64,000 nt of DNA from Mytilus trossulus (taxonomy: Eukaryota; Mollusca; Bivalvia; Mytilida; Mytilidae): contig NC_086378.1 in NCBI RefSeq assembly GCF_036588685.1, positions 46,432,686-46,496,685 on the forward strand, read 5' to 3'. The notes beneath the pieces were generated by a model, which searched no databases, was not told the origin of the DNA, and saw only the letters and a list, made by a program, of their open reading frames with translations. The position numbers and the translations under genes were made by a program. Of the stretch, positions 47,197-60,262 are shown in pieces; positions within the stretch are counted from its first letter, which is position 1; each line of letters starts with the position of its first letter.

Positions 47197-47550
47197 ATAA
47201 TTGGCAAAAACATAAAAGTAAGATATCCTGATTCAAGGTTAAATATTCTTATCAGGCGTCTGATATTTGGCCAGATTGAACTTTTAAATTTCCATCAATC
47301 TACCTTTTTCACATTTGTTTGCCAATTCCCTTCTTTTAAAATACATCCTGTACCATCATCTAGTGGAATTAACACTTATAATGTATCAATTGGCAGTTTC
47401 AACCGTGTAAACGTATTTGTAGATCTGGGTTTGCCTCACTGGATTGCTCTCTCAGAACTTTTTCTTCCAATATCATATTTAATAGCTAAACAATTTTATT
47501 CAGAAACAACACCTCCGATGTGGGTCATTTATCAATTTCGGCCGTCTTGA
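47197..47550 (+). other. Possible unassigned coding exon
   Basis: A 117-codon frame open from an acceptor-like TTTCTTTTTAG (ends 47196) to TGA 47548-47550, without an ATG start. It includes RVNVFVDLGLPHWIALSELF. I do not recognise it. Length alone is only marginally above chance for DNA this AT-rich. Confidence 0.2.
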
Positions 47551-49727
47551 TTTACTTGAATTTTTTTTAATGTGTAATCCCAATATTGATTTTTCTCTGT
47601 ATTACTTTGTTAAATTTACACTTTTAAAAATATTGTGCAGAATTTATCTTTGTTTCAATTTAGAAATACTTGGCATCAGTAAAGTTCAATCCTGTTCATT
47701 ATTATAAACAAAATTTTCCTTAACATTCAATTGTCTTTAACAAAATAACCATCACTGGAAGTTAAGTCTGTGTCTAAGCTTTAGTAACAAAAATAATTTA
47801 CTGAACCACCAAATAAAAAATATATGATGCTTCTAAACACCAAACATAAAGGTTTATGACCAAGCATTGTATTATATTCTGCAATAAAATGTAGATTCGA
47901 TTGCCTACAACTGTCAAATTCGAGGGAATATTTATGTTCGACCCTTTTTCGTATGCAACCGGGTGTGACGTACTATGCTTTAGTGGTATTGTACATAAAA
48001 CCCGAATAATTCAGTCGTTATATTCCGCTGACCTACGAAGGCTACATTAACGCCTGAACGTCTTCCTCGATGAACACCGTCAACCAGATAATTCACATCG
48101 CTATGCAATATGGGAATTTTGATTTAAGATGGCAGTTAAAGAAGGAGGAGTTTCGGGTGTTAATTGATGTTAAATGATACAAACTGACATTAATTGATGT
48201 TAGCTAATTATTATCGGATTAGTGTTAATTGAACATACGTGTTTAGTAAGACAATTACAACACAGTTGCGCAGACTCATTATCCTGATCGCCGCCGATTG
48301 GCTTTCAAACACAGAGAGTAGGCGACGCGGCCAATGATCATTAGGAGTTCAAGCCCTCGTGTGGGAGAAAATCGGACTAGGAAAGGGCTTGCATTATTCG
48401 AGTTATTGCACATAAAGCGTAATAACTTTCCTATGTAACAATATCCCTATACTCATCATGGGTTCTGGCAAAAATGATTTCCATAATATTCCATAAGACA
48501 CAAACATTGACCTCTGATAATTTGAACCCTTTCATTATTTCACTCATATGACTGCTTTAGTTTTTTTAGGTTTAAATCATTAACTGTGTTTAACCTTAAT
48601 GTTCAATATTTTTCAACATCACCCATGTCTGTACATGGATCAAATTCTCAATTACAAATTTCATCCAACTAAATTCCAAAATAAACATTCATTCAGACAA
48701 GTAAAAAGTTCTATAACATTTGGCGAAGTAGTTTCAGAGAAGGAGCATTTATAAAACCTGACAAAGATGAACACGATAAAAGAAGGCGTAGGGCGACGAT
48801 GATGTGCGACGACGACTGAAAGGAAGACGAACAACAACAGAATTTAAAGGACTGTGTACAGACTCCAAGGAATGATAAAGGGTATCATGCAGGTAAGATC
48901 ATAGAAAAAGAAAAAAGAAAGCAATATTTTTTGTGAACATCTACTAGCTTTATGTCTTAAACTTCATACGGAAATATATGTGTGCGTGTTCATAAACACA
49001 ATTTGCAGATATAAACACGGTAATAACATGATTAATTCCTAAAATTTTCGATACTATACAATAATGATATTCATTTTGTATTTTTTAACATAATAAACCC
49101 AAATTTACCATCTAGAAAGGAGACTTTTTACTTGAACGGAAATATCTAAATATGCTTCATTCCTTTTACCTTTAAATACAAACTATTTCAACATTAAAAA
49201 ATGTATGTCATTGTGTTTCTATAGATTCTAAAGGTCATCACAAAGATCTGAACATACTTTTGGTTTCCTCTGAAATTATCATATAAAAATCAATTGCTAA
49301 TGTATTGATATATTATAATAGATAATATCAAAAGAAATAGTTATTTTACCTTAAAATGTTTACGTCATATAACAATTATCATTTCTTCTCACAAGGTCAA
49401 TAAATCAACCCGGATGTTTAAATGTCATACATACGTAATCCATACTGTATACTTTTCATCAAAAGAAGCGCAGCACATATACCAAAATTGACTATCATGA
49501 TATCATAAATAAAGTATAATCCAAATATAAAAAAGAAGACTGTTAGCGGGTATGGAAATAGATTCGACAATTACAAACAATTTGTATATTTAATTAAACC
49601 AAAAATTAAAAATAGACGGTTAGTAATAAAATAAACACTTGGTGTATCTACAATCTGACCGAACGGGGGTTTTATAGCCAGTCGAAGTCGTTGAACATCT
49701 GTACATGTAGTTGTCGTATAGCATATA
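47551..49727. other. No gene recognised
   Basis: Includes a CG-richer patch at 48270-48400 and a run at 48777-48890 ending in a donor-like CAGGTAAGATC that could be a non-coding exon. Nothing firm. Confidence 0.35.
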
Positions 49728-49850
49728 TCAGTGGCGGAACCTGAAATATAAGAGAACACTAGCACCAGTGATTCCCTAAATAATCACCATACAATTTAAA
49801 AAAAACAAAAACGGACGTGCCGGCTGGCCCCCTCTTAATCCGTCTCGGCT
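49728..49850. repeat. GGCGGATC MITE (family D), diverged
   Basis: CAGTGGCGGAACCTGAAATA, CCAGTGATTCCCTAAATAAT, GCCCCCTCTTAATCCGTCTC. Confidence 0.55.
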
Positions 49851-52105
49851 TATGCGCTTTCTTTATTTGAAGTACTAGTACTTTTATTTGATATTGATAA
49901 TGTTGGTAACAGATATTGGATTGTTTCTGAAACTATTACAAACTCGGGATAATGTGTAGCCTGCCATACTGGACGCTTATGGGTCATTATAGAAAAGTTC
50001 AAATTTCGACGAGGTAATATTTTGAAAAATGATGTCATTGTTTAAAATATTTAAATTCGTCCATCTATTCTATAGTATGGTAGCAACGATATTCAGAAAT
50101 ATGCAAAAGGAAAAATGAGGAGTTCCTTCAATTTTACCAATGTTAGGTCATCCTTTGATACAACCATGTCAATGGTGTTACCAATTTAAAGCATACATTT
50201 AGGTACTAAATATTATTGTTCACCATCAAACAACTGTTCCAATTTGTTGTTTATGTTTAAATTAAGACTTATTCTGTGCATTCTATCCAAACATTAAATT
50301 CAGAATACATTGTCGTAAATATACTAAAAACACACTTAAACTGAACATGCTGAATATATGTATGTAATGTAATGTATAGGATTAAATGATGATAATATAC
50401 CTAATCCTTCGTACAAGACATACAGACACTTTCATTTACGAATAAAAATGTCGCATTCTTATATAGTAGCACCACTGACCCTTCAGTAAGTCCAATGACA
50501 CACAAGTTACAATCCCCATTGATATACCATTTCAATTTTGTCCTTTATTGATCACAAAACCAAGAACACCGAGCAAATGAAAAAGATGAAAAAATAATTC
50601 TTATGCTAAAAAATCTCAAGTTATTTAACATAACAACATCAATAACTAAAAATGTCATAAGTGTCATTGGTGTTATCAGCATACATCAGTTTGTTAAACT
50701 TTGTATATGTTATAAATGATATTGTTTTAAAAACATTGTTTCATAAGTATTGTTTTCCATTGATGTTTCGCTTGTTAAACATACAAGAAACACAAAACAA
50801 TGCTGATTGTCATGATATATTTAGTGGTGTAACAAAACTGGTCAATGGTGTTATTTAATCAAAATGGTCTCACCATTGACAGTAACACCAATGATTTAAT
50901 GTGTATTTTAAGATTTAGTTACGAATTAAGTGCTCCATTCCCCTATTATGTATGTTGTTACTACTGCATGTTTCTAAAATCAATATATTTCATAATTCTA
51001 AGTTTTCAAAAAATGATTTTTATAAGGATACACCATAGACATTATTTTCATTTAAACTAGAGCTTTTACTTATTTCTAAGATTTTTTCACTAAATTTTCA
51101 AAATAAATGTTTGTTTTCTTGGAGAAACTATAATAATTGCAAATGCTGAAATCTTGAGAAAGATAACTCTTATCCTACCAATTTGTCTTTTACACCATTA
51201 ACCTGAAAAAAGAGACGTTTCCTTTTGGTGAAAATTATTATAAAACCAACATATACCTTCTAAATTATTACAAATGTTTGTATAAGCATTTATAAAAATG
51301 CAATAAAACGTTATAAATTCTAATAACAAATAATATGAATAATAGTCCTATTTCAGGTCAGAAAGTTTTAATATTAAAAAAATAACAGTTGATTGTTGCT
51401 ATAATAGAGCCACAGTCAACTGTTGTTATGTTACTATAAATCCTTTATTATATTATAGTATATTATACTGTAAACTGTATATAGTGTATCACAAAACATT
51501 CATATCTTACATATGCAAGTGTTATTTTGAAACATTTTCATATATTTTCATGTCTTTTGACCTGAACATACCAAAAAACATAGTCTTGCAAGTTTTTTTT
51601 AATGACCCTTATACACAAATGGTTTCAGCTACACATACTTGATAAATCTATAATTACTTTCATATTTTGATAAAAGTAGAAATTAAATGAGAAATGTGTT
51701 ATAGCGGGAATATTCAACATGTACTGTATGCAATAGTATCTGCAATATGTCTTAGTACAACCAAAAAAATGTGGTATCCTTCTAATGCAATTTTCAAACA
51801 ATATTTTCTTAGAAATGTGTTTTTTTTTAGATAACAGTTCAGACATCCCAAAAAACGTTAAATATTTTTAAACTTGAAAGTTAAGTATTACGAACAAAGA
51901 AACCGCGTAAATTAGTATTGTAGATGGTAGATGAACGTTAGGAAGAGAAACTGTATACCCCACCGAGGCGCCCTCTCTACAAGTCGCTTTCCGAATAAAT
52001 TGTTTCGAATGTTAATTGTTTAGATCATCAGACTTTTCTGCTTGTTTTGATTAGTGTGAACTATTTCTGGTTAGTTATAGACATAATAATACGAAGCTAT
52101 ATATT
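49851..52105. other. No gene recognised
   Basis: AT-rich; short frames at 50661, 50845 and 51625 have no domain signal. Confidence 0.4.
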
Positions 52106-52109
52106 AAAT

Positions 52110-52325
52110 ATATAATACTAAGGCTTTTCTACCTCAGGCATAGATTACCTAAGCTGTATTGGGCAAAACTTTTTTGAATTTTGGTCCTCAATGCTCTTCA
52201 ACTTCGTACTTTATTTAGCCCTTTTAACTTTTTTAGATTCGAGCGTCACTGATGAGTCTTTTGTAGACGAAACGAGCGTCTGGCGTATATACTAAATTCT
52301 GTCCTGGTATCTATGATGAGTTTAT
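52110..52325 (+). mobile_element. Retrozyme-like element, best single copy
   Basis: Landmarks in order: CTAAGGCTTTTCTACCTCAG, GCATAGATTACCTAAGCTG, TTTTGGTCCTCAATGCTCTT, then the hammerhead-like region, then TCCTGGTATCTATGATGAGT. The same order is found in reverse at 22423 and 61010-61740. No coding capacity, as expected for a retrozyme. Confidence 0.75.
52234..52313 (+). ncRNA. Hammerhead-ribozyme-like motif, core intact
   Basis: Type I layout: CTGATGA 52249-52255; stem II GTCT (52256-52259) with AGAC (52265-52268); GAAA 52269-52272; short stem III (ACG with CGT, 52272-52274 and 52284-52286); cleavage triplet GTA 52285-52287; outer stem I TAGAT (52234-52238) with ATCTA (52309-52313). The stem I part beside the core is poorly paired, so activity is not certain. 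Confidence 0.65.
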
Positions 52326-52879
52326 TATTGTGTTTAAAATATATCAGTATAATCAGACACAATCAAAAATTCTGGCTCACTAAACATGATCAATACTATT
52401 TTTTATATTATCTTCGATCTTGGTTATAATCTTAGAAAATCATAGATGATAGACATTTAAAACTGCAAAAACGTCAAGCAAAATAAGGTCAACGAATAAT
52501 TCGAAGGACTGAATTCGTTGATTACTCTCTTTGAGTTGTTGACTTTTAAAAGATTAGTTTTATAGATAATAGTCTTAGATATATTTTTATAAGAAAGTTA
52601 ATGATTGGCAGAAATTTTAAAAGGAATACAAATAATTCAACCTTACCAAATGTCATTCAGAACCGTATTTATATGAGCCACTGCCTTTCCAATTTTTTTT
52701 ATTTCTTTTTTTTTTTTTTTAGAAAACTTTGATAGAAAGTGAAAATCATTACTGAAAGCAAAATGAGCATTGCAAAATCATTAAAATCAATCAAGAATTG
52801 TGTACGCGGTTATCGCTACCTTTACCAAATTTGATATAAGCCATTTCTTTTAATTGTATTCTATACTTATCCCGATCAA

Positions 52880-53045
52880 TGATGGTTACCAATAGGTTTG
52901 AATAAGCCAAATGTGGCCACCTCCGAGTGCGTGATTTTCTCGCAACAATTAAGACCCATTAGTGACCTTGAACTATTTATTATCTGCATTTTGATCAGGT
53001 GGTCGGGTTGTTGTTTCTTTGGTAGATTCCCTATTCCCTTTCTCA
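52880..53045 (-). repeat. Dispersed repeat family B, partial
   Basis: GGCCACCTCCGAGTGCGTG, CATTAGTGACCTTGAACTAT, GGTCGGGTTGTTGTTTCTTT. Confidence 0.6.
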
Positions 53046-54341
53046 ATCTTATTCATTTCTGTAAATAATTGGTGTTAGGAATAAATTCGTTAAGCCTACA
53101 TAGCTGTAACAAGACATGAAAATAGCGCTACAAGGGTCCTATCGTCAGATTGCAGTTTTAATTTCCCTTATCAATTGCTATAATCTTATATAAATCTTTG
53201 TAGATTGTTGCATTTAGTAGCTATAGTAAACAATGCCAACGAGAATGATTCAAAAAGTGATTTTTGGATATATGTGAAAAAAATTTTAATAATGTATCAT
53301 CCATGTAAGGATAAAAACAGTTTATTTTACATTTTTAAAAGATATTTTCATCGATTGGAAATTATTTTGGCTGTTGATATCTCTAAATGAATATGATTAT
53401 ACTTGTCATACTACAATAATTTCCCATGCATTTATTTGTGTGCAACCTAGAAGAGGTACACTTTACCCAATTTAAACAAAATGTCTTGTATAAACCAAAA
53501 GAAAACAATTAAACGGTTGAAATATATGAACTCAACTGACCTTTACTCGCGTTTATATGGATACCGTGTTGTTTGATTGTCATATTCCCAGAAGGTGTTA
53601 AAAACACGCATCAGAAAATGATTTTTTTTAATTAACAAGATTATTAAGGGCTCTTACCTATTATACCAAATATTGCTGTATATATGGACCCTTTTTTTAG
53701 AATAACATTCAAAATCCCTAATTCTTCGCTTTTAGAAGTTATTTTTATACTAGTAAAAGTAATATATAAAATCATTTTTTAGAAAAATAACACCCACTCA
53801 TTTAGTTTGTAAAGGTTTTTGTATCATTTCATCATCGGGACACAACCTCTTTAATGTTTGGTATAAACAATGTTTAACTGTAGTAGTTCAGTGCTCTTTT
53901 TGCGTTTAGGTCAGGTGTTTGTATACTTTTGTAAGTGTGCAACTGTACAAACTGTATCTATGTTATTGTCTCATCAGTGAGATCACAGCCAGGTATAAAT
54001 CGATGAAGTGTTTTCAGTTCAATGTATCAATATTCCTCAAACAGTATTAACCAGTATAAAATATATGTTGAAATGATGAAAATTAATAACGTTTTACGCA
54101 TAGCCAATATTAGAAAAACATGAATAACTTTGTTTTGAGGATGTTTGTTGATATAGTTTACATATATGATTGATTGACTGACAAGATATTACTAAATTGA
54201 AACATCAATGAGTACACGTTATATATTACAGTCAGAAGTATTTTGTAAATCATATGTTTGAATATTTCGAGAGGATGTAGTGTATTTAGTTATTGTAAAG
54301 AGATGTATTACTTACTGTTTTTCGGAGAGTGAAATGTGAAA
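53046..54341. other. 5' flank of the phospholipase gene, nothing firm
   Basis: AT-rich DNA with no recognised gene, element or clear core promoter. Confidence 0.4.
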
Positions 54342-57300
54342 ATGTATTTGTTCAAGAAAAATTGCATAATACTTATAGCCTGTTCTTTGTTAATTAACTA
54401 TGGTAAGTAAAAAAAACACTGTATGGCGTGAACAAGTGGCAAGTCCTATCTATACGTTTTTATCACGTCGGTAAGTACCTTTTTAGTCCATTTTTCTCTG
54501 TGTAAAACAAAATGTCTATAACCCCTCATCCTGGAACATTCTTAGTGAGAAGAAAACAGTTTGATGATTTCAACTGTGAGAAGTATAAAAACCAACATCA
54601 TATCCAAACTATATCGCGTTTACAACTGTGGAAAGTAAAAAAAAAGAAACGATCTGTGTGGTGATTACTTCTCTGGGAATAAAAAGAATTGAAAAAAAAA
54701 CACAGCAGCAATGTGTATTCTCGGTTTACATGTGGCATTCTACAATTAGTGGAAATTGTATTTTAAGCTCAGCTGTTGTATATACAAACAGACGCAATTG
54801 CACGGTGATAACTATAAATTCTTATGGTATGTACAGACAGAAGAAGATTTTAAGGTGATTACAATTTTCGTATGTATACAAACAGAAGCAAATTGAACGG
54901 TGATTATAATTGTGGTATGTCCAAACAGAAGCTGGTATGTTCAAACATGATCGAACTGTACGGTGATTGCAATTAAGGTATCTACAAAAACAGGCAAAGT
55001 GTTCGGAATTACATATTTGGATTTTTTTAAATAGGATAAAAATGACGACAATAGAGGCATCTACAAAAATAAGTAAATTGTATGAGGTGTTTACACATAT
55101 TACCATTGTGTTATGTATACAAACATATGCAAACTTTGCGTTCAGTTGAACTGTAATATAAATCAGGTTCTGGCAAGAATATGACGTTGTACAAGGAAAG
55201 TTTTTTTCTGACTTGTTACTGGTATTTCCTAATGTATTAAATTGTGGATTAAACCTGATTTTATAGCTAGCTAAACTCCTCACTCGAATGTCAAATTTTA
55301 CCAATATTTTTTATTTTATAACATTTTTTCATTTTTTGGAAGGGCAACTTCAATCAATTTAAAATAACTTAGGACTCTTGTTTATATATATACAATGTTT
55401 CAAGTGTTGAAATCCTTTATGAAATATATATGTATTTTGGGAAACCCATTTACCTTTTTGAAAAAGTTTACTTGAAATTTTATTTGAATTTGAACTAAGT
55501 TTTACTCTGCATATTGCTCTGTGTTTGTTTATTCTAAATTGGCTAAAGGGATAGGAGGGTTGATATCTCACAAAGTCCACCGCATGTTTGCGCCATTCCT
55601 AAGGCAAGAGCCTGTGGCCTTTATTTATCTAGTTTTTTTTGTTTTGTTTTTAATTTTAGTTCATTTATAGGTGTTGGAGTTAAGTGCGACGTCCATTTTC
55701 ACTGAACTAATATACATTTTGTATTAAGGGGTCGGTGGCTTGCAGCTGTTTTTGCTTTAGTAGGGTTGTTTGCTGCTTTGACACATTCCTCATTTCCATT
55801 TTAATTCTTAAGCTTTATATAATGTAAGGAGAAAACTTTTAAAAATAAAATTCGTGTAATTTAGATGTTTTTGTTATGCACAAAAATACTGGAAAATTAG
55901 TAACTAAAATGATACATATCACGTAATTAATTTTCTATTAAATACAATTATGATATTTCAGGTTTTGCACTCAAACACAGAACAAAGCGGAATTTGCTTG
56001 CAATGAGCGACATGATATCTTTCACCACAGGGCGATATGGCTTGGACTTTAATAAATATGGCCATTTCTGTGGCAAGGGTGGTAAAGGTCAAATAATGGA
56101 CAGAATTGATTGGTAAAGTACTTCCAAATACATATATAATATTATGTAATTTTTTCATTGTAACATTACAATAATTGATTTGATGAAAAAACCAACAATC
56201 GGTGAAATATATTTTTTGAAATATATTTCTTTGGCAAAATTGTGGGTTAAATCTTTTTTGAGACAAGAAACCTTCAAAATTATTTTTGTTAGTTAACACA
56301 CATCAAGTGATTCTGACTTCACATTGGTCTTGATACACAAATGTTGGTTCATCTAATTTTAGTTATTACAAATACATCGCAAATACAGTGCATGGTTTGC
56401 TCCTAAATGTAACAAACCACAATACATGTTATAACTTTAAACTTCACAATGAACACAACAGACATGTAGTATGCAGAACCTTTCATTTTTTGCTAAACTA
56501 ATAATTTCTTCATTCAAAACGTTAGCCAAATCAAGAATTTGTGTCAAAAAATACTCTTTCGAATTCAGTGCAGTTATGAATTTCGATTGATTTTTTTTGT
56601 TTAGTTAAATCAAAGTTCTTAGTTAAATCAAAGTTCATCTTGTATATGTATCATTTTCATTTTTACCACACACCTTGATAGAATAAATTTTAAACTCATG
56701 CATTTCTTGTTTATATCTCTAGGTGCTGCAACCTTCATGACAACTGTTATGGGAGATTACAGAATTATGGATGTCCTCATATACTAATGAGTACATATGA
56801 CTGGACAGTTGTGAATTATCAGATTGAATGTCGTAAGTAAAGTATGAGATTGTAAGTCGTAAGTAAAGTATCAGATTGTATGTCGTAAGTAAAGTATCAG
56901 ATTGTAAGTAAAGTATCAGATTGTATGTCGTAAGTAAAGTATCAGATTGTATGTCGTAAGGAAAGTATCAGATTGTATGTCGTAAGTAAAGTATCAGATT
57001 TATGTCGTAAGTAAATTATGAGATTGTATGTCGTAAGTAAAGTATTTTTAGTAAATCAACCCATTATAAAAACACGCTGGTTGATATTATGGCCAGTACT
57101 TAAAATTTTGCATCATTTATACTAGTATGTTTTTTGTGGACATTTGAAGTCGTTTTGGTTGATGAACTTTGTTTTAACTTGACAATTTTAGCACTATGAT
57201 CAAAGTTCCTCATGTTTTAGTCAGCTGCAATATTAATGCTGGTAGAAACAGCATCCTACCAGCATTGTCAATGCCTTGGTTGTCAACGCAAATGACATTT

Positions 57301-59759
57301 AAAGGCATTCTAAACTTTTAGTTTACAAAATACATTTTGGAAGAGGAAAATACGATATAATTTCAAGGTTTAATGGTGTAAGTCATCTAAACACATGTTT
57401 ACTACTTTATATAGTAGATAGGCCTTAGGATGTACAATGTAGAATGTATACTGATAGCGATATATGTACACTATTTCATATTTTTGTAAGGTAAATCTTT
57501 TATACTCAACCTTAAATCTTATATTGGAGGACAGTTTATATTATTTTTTTTTATATCTTGTTCAGAAAGTTATCTTCATCATCTTTATAGTTACCTAAAA
57601 TAACTACTATATACATGTTCATAGATTATATAAAATATATTGAATGCATCATTATACTTCTGTCAATTCCTGGACCTTCCTTGCATTTCATTGTAACTGC
57701 TGTATCAATTTTCTTCTTTGAACAAGCAGAGTGATCAGATCCACAATCTTTTGAGTGATGTGTACGCAGCCGTACATATAAAAAAAAGATGATGTGGTAT
57801 GATTGCCAATGAGACAACTGTCAACAAGAGACCAAAATGAAACAGAAATAAAACAACTATAAGTCACTGTACGGCCTTCAACAATGAGCAAAGCCCATAC
57901 CGCATAGTCAGCTATAAAAGGTCCCGAAATGACAATGTAAAACAATTACAATGAGAAAACTAAAAACCTTATTAATGTACAAAAAATGAACGAAAAACAA
58001 ATATATGTAAATAGTTATCAGAAGTACCAGGATTATAATTTCATACGCCAGACGATATGCCAGACGATATTTAACATATACACAAAAGACAACAACTGAA
58101 TTAGAGGCTGCTGACTTGGGACAGACAGATGCATACATAATGTGACAGTGTAAAACATGTTAGCTGGATCCCAACCCTCCCCGTATCAGTGGACAGTGGT
58201 AGTACAAAATCAGAACGAACTACAAGTTCAGTAGAAAAAGGCTTAATTCATCAGATGGACAAAAATACAAGTGGATGTGGCCGGGTATCAAAATGAAATA
58301 TTTCTAGGTTTTTTTAAAATTGAATCACTTTTTTTAAAGATTTTATGCGAACAGGTTCATACAGGACATTGAATCTCATGTTGAAAACAAACTGACAACA
58401 CAATGGCTAAAAAAATGTAAACCACCCATAGACAAACAACACAATATACAAAACTGAGCAATATTAACCCAATCAAAATCCTTGTTTGATCTCACGTGCT
58501 CAAGGAGGGTTAGCAGATCCTGCTCCACATGTGACACATGTCAAGATACTCCTTTACAAGTAGCTTGATTGTTATTTAGCCTAATGCTGCAATACATATT
58601 TATTTATTTTGATTTATATCAGCGTATGTAACCACATCGAAGACCAGCTCTGTTTTTAAGTTACCAAAATCAACCTCTGATGAAAAAATAGAAGGTGAGT
58701 ACAAATTGTAGAAATTTTTAATGAGCATTTGCAAATAAATTTTGGTATAAACACAAAGATTTAACACATCAGGTTTAAAAAACCATTTTCTATTTTCTGT
58801 TTTTGATTTGACCCTGAGTAATAGAAGGTTTAATATAAGATATATGGATTATTTTGCTTTGAGATATCTTACACAATGAGGAAGATGAACAATACATATA
58901 TTTAAAAAAAATTTGATTGCAGTATCATATAAAATTTACCATTACTTAATATAAAGTCAACCTTTATGAGACAGGGTCCCGAAATAGTCATTGAACTGAT
59001 GTTTACTTAAAGTAATGCAAGTTAACAACATATATCATTCATTTATCACATGTAGTTCCTTAAAAACTGACTTGAGCCGAAAAGTTTACATTGAAAATTG
59101 CTATACAGTTCGGTCACTGGCCAATGACCTACAATGTAGGAGACATTAGGCCTCCAAATAGTTACCAAACTGATGAATGTACTGATAGCAATGCAACTTT
59201 ATAGAAATATCATTGATCAATCATTAATTCCTATGAAAATCTATTTAACAGAAAACTTAACATTGAAAATTGCTTATTGAATTAACATCACTCAACCTTG
59301 AGCTAGGCGACAGGGACTCAAAAAAGCGGTTAAATTGATTTGTTCTAATAGTAAAGCAACACTTTTGAAACAAACAATGATCTATCACATGTCTTCCCTC
59401 TCAACTGACTCATACAGAAAACTCAACAATTACTGACACATCCTCCTCAATTGTTGCTGACAAACTTTAAATCAAAAGTACTTAATTTTAAAGAATTCTA
59501 GGAACTAAATAATAGGTATTCTCATACTTCTTTAAATTTTTATTTGTGATTTTTCATTTACATTCAATGTTCTTATTCACGGTTTATATTTTCAGTGGAC
59601 AGGGATTATTGTCACCAAGCAACCTGTGAATGTGACAAAAATTTGGCGTACTGCCTTGGACATTATAACACTTATTATAATAAGGAACTTCAATCAAAAT
59701 CTAAATTATTACGATTCATTCATAAAGCAGCACACTTTTTAACAAAAGGTCGAATTTAA
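54342..59759 (+). CDS. Secreted phospholipase A2 (group I/II type), five exons
   Basis: Exons 54342-54402, 55962-56112, 56723-56832, 58623-58694, 59596-59759; all introns GT-AG, phases close, 558 nt, 185 residues. The enzyme hydrolyses the sn-2 ester of phospholipids outside the cell, using calcium. Exon 1 is a signal peptide (MYLFKKNCIILIACSLLINY). RTKR at 27-30 is a likely furin site before the mature start at NLLAMSDMI. Calcium loop YGHFCGKGG (53-61); catalytic His76-Asp77 in DWCCNLHDNCY; catalytic-network Asp145 in CECDKNLAYC. Mature part has ten Cys, enough for five disulfides. The first Cys of the calcium loop is His55, so one classical disulfide is missing. AATAAA follows at 59839. The 26-bp minisatellite at 56817 multiplies the exon 3 donor. 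Start ATG has A at -3. Confidence 0.93.
55545..55800 (-). repeat. Dispersed repeat family B
   Basis: GGGATAGGAGGGTTGATATC, GAGCCTGTGGCCTTTATTTA, TCCATTTTCACTGAACTAAT, TTGACACATTCCTCATTTCC. Intron 1 of the phospholipase gene. Confidence 0.65.
56817..57045 (+). repeat. 26-bp minisatellite spanning the exon 3 splice donor
   Basis: The unit is about 16 exon bases (TATCAGATTGAATGTC) plus 10 intron bases (GTAAGTAAAG). Nine units, with donors at 56833, 56859, 56885, 56904, 56930, 56956 (GTAAGG), 56982, 57007 and 57033; one unit is short (19 bp) and one 25 bp. Copies after the first read GATTGTATGTC. Confidence 0.93.
57783..58290 (+). repeat. Dispersed repeat family A with nested retrozyme scrap
   Basis: GATGATGTGGTATGATTGCC, TACGGCCTTCAACAATGAGC, CAGCTATAAAAGGTCCCGAA, GTGGCCGGGTATC. 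A ~60-bp retrozyme 3' end (AGTACCAGGATTATAATTTC, then ATACGCCAGACG) sits at about 58010-58075. Intron 3 of the phospholipase gene. Confidence 0.7.
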
Positions 59760-59838
59760 TAATTTTGAAAGTTGTACTGTGTTTCATTATGTAAAGTTAT
59801 ATTAGAAATATTATATTAATAATACACACTTGTCAACT

Positions 59839-59844
59839 AATAAA
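59839..59844 (+). promoter_or_regulatory. Polyadenylation signal of the phospholipase gene
   Basis: AATAAA 80 bp past the stop codon, preceded and followed by AT-rich sequence. Confidence 0.6.
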
Positions 59845-60061
59845 GAATTTTTATTCAATCATATTTCATTATTTATTTACTGTTACTAAACATGACTAAA
59901 AATGACCTTTTGAATTTAAAAAATATGGAAAAAAAACTATTCAAGAGTTTTTCACATTTCATCAAAACGTGTTTTTTTTTAAATACACAATTAAAATATT
60001 TTTAATTGCACTTTAAGCCAAGTTCCAAATAACTAGGCTTACAGCATGAAGGCTTTAATTA

Positions 60062-60262
60062 CTGTAAATTCAGAAATTATTGCGAAGGTTTTTATTATTG
60101 CGAAAATCCGACACAGTTGTAAATAATCTAGACTTGCATTTTGAAATATCTTTTATAAACTAAACAGGATTTTTCTCATTATCGCAAAAATAAATATCAC
60201 GTTATAGACTAAATTTACAAAATTGCAATAATAAATGCACCCAATAATTTCTGAATTTACAG
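60062..60262. repeat. 201-bp MITE with perfect 21-bp inverted ends
   Basis: CTGTAAATTCAGAAATTATT at the left is exactly mirrored at 60242-60262. The interior is AT-rich with TTGCGAA motifs and no coding frame. Confidence 0.85.

Noticed and set aside
48770..48900. 5' UTR exon of the phospholipase gene
   Set aside because: A donor-like CAGGTAAGATC is present, but it is over 5 kb from the start codon and nothing links the two.
54822..55304. 160-codon minus-strand protein
   Set aside because: Falls in intron 1 of the phospholipase gene, low-complexity composition with repeated short segments (NHR-, CLYTYENCN-like), no recognised domain or splice support.
56817..57045. CRISPR-like array
   Set aside because: Units are contiguous without unique spacers and the genome is animal; it is a minisatellite.
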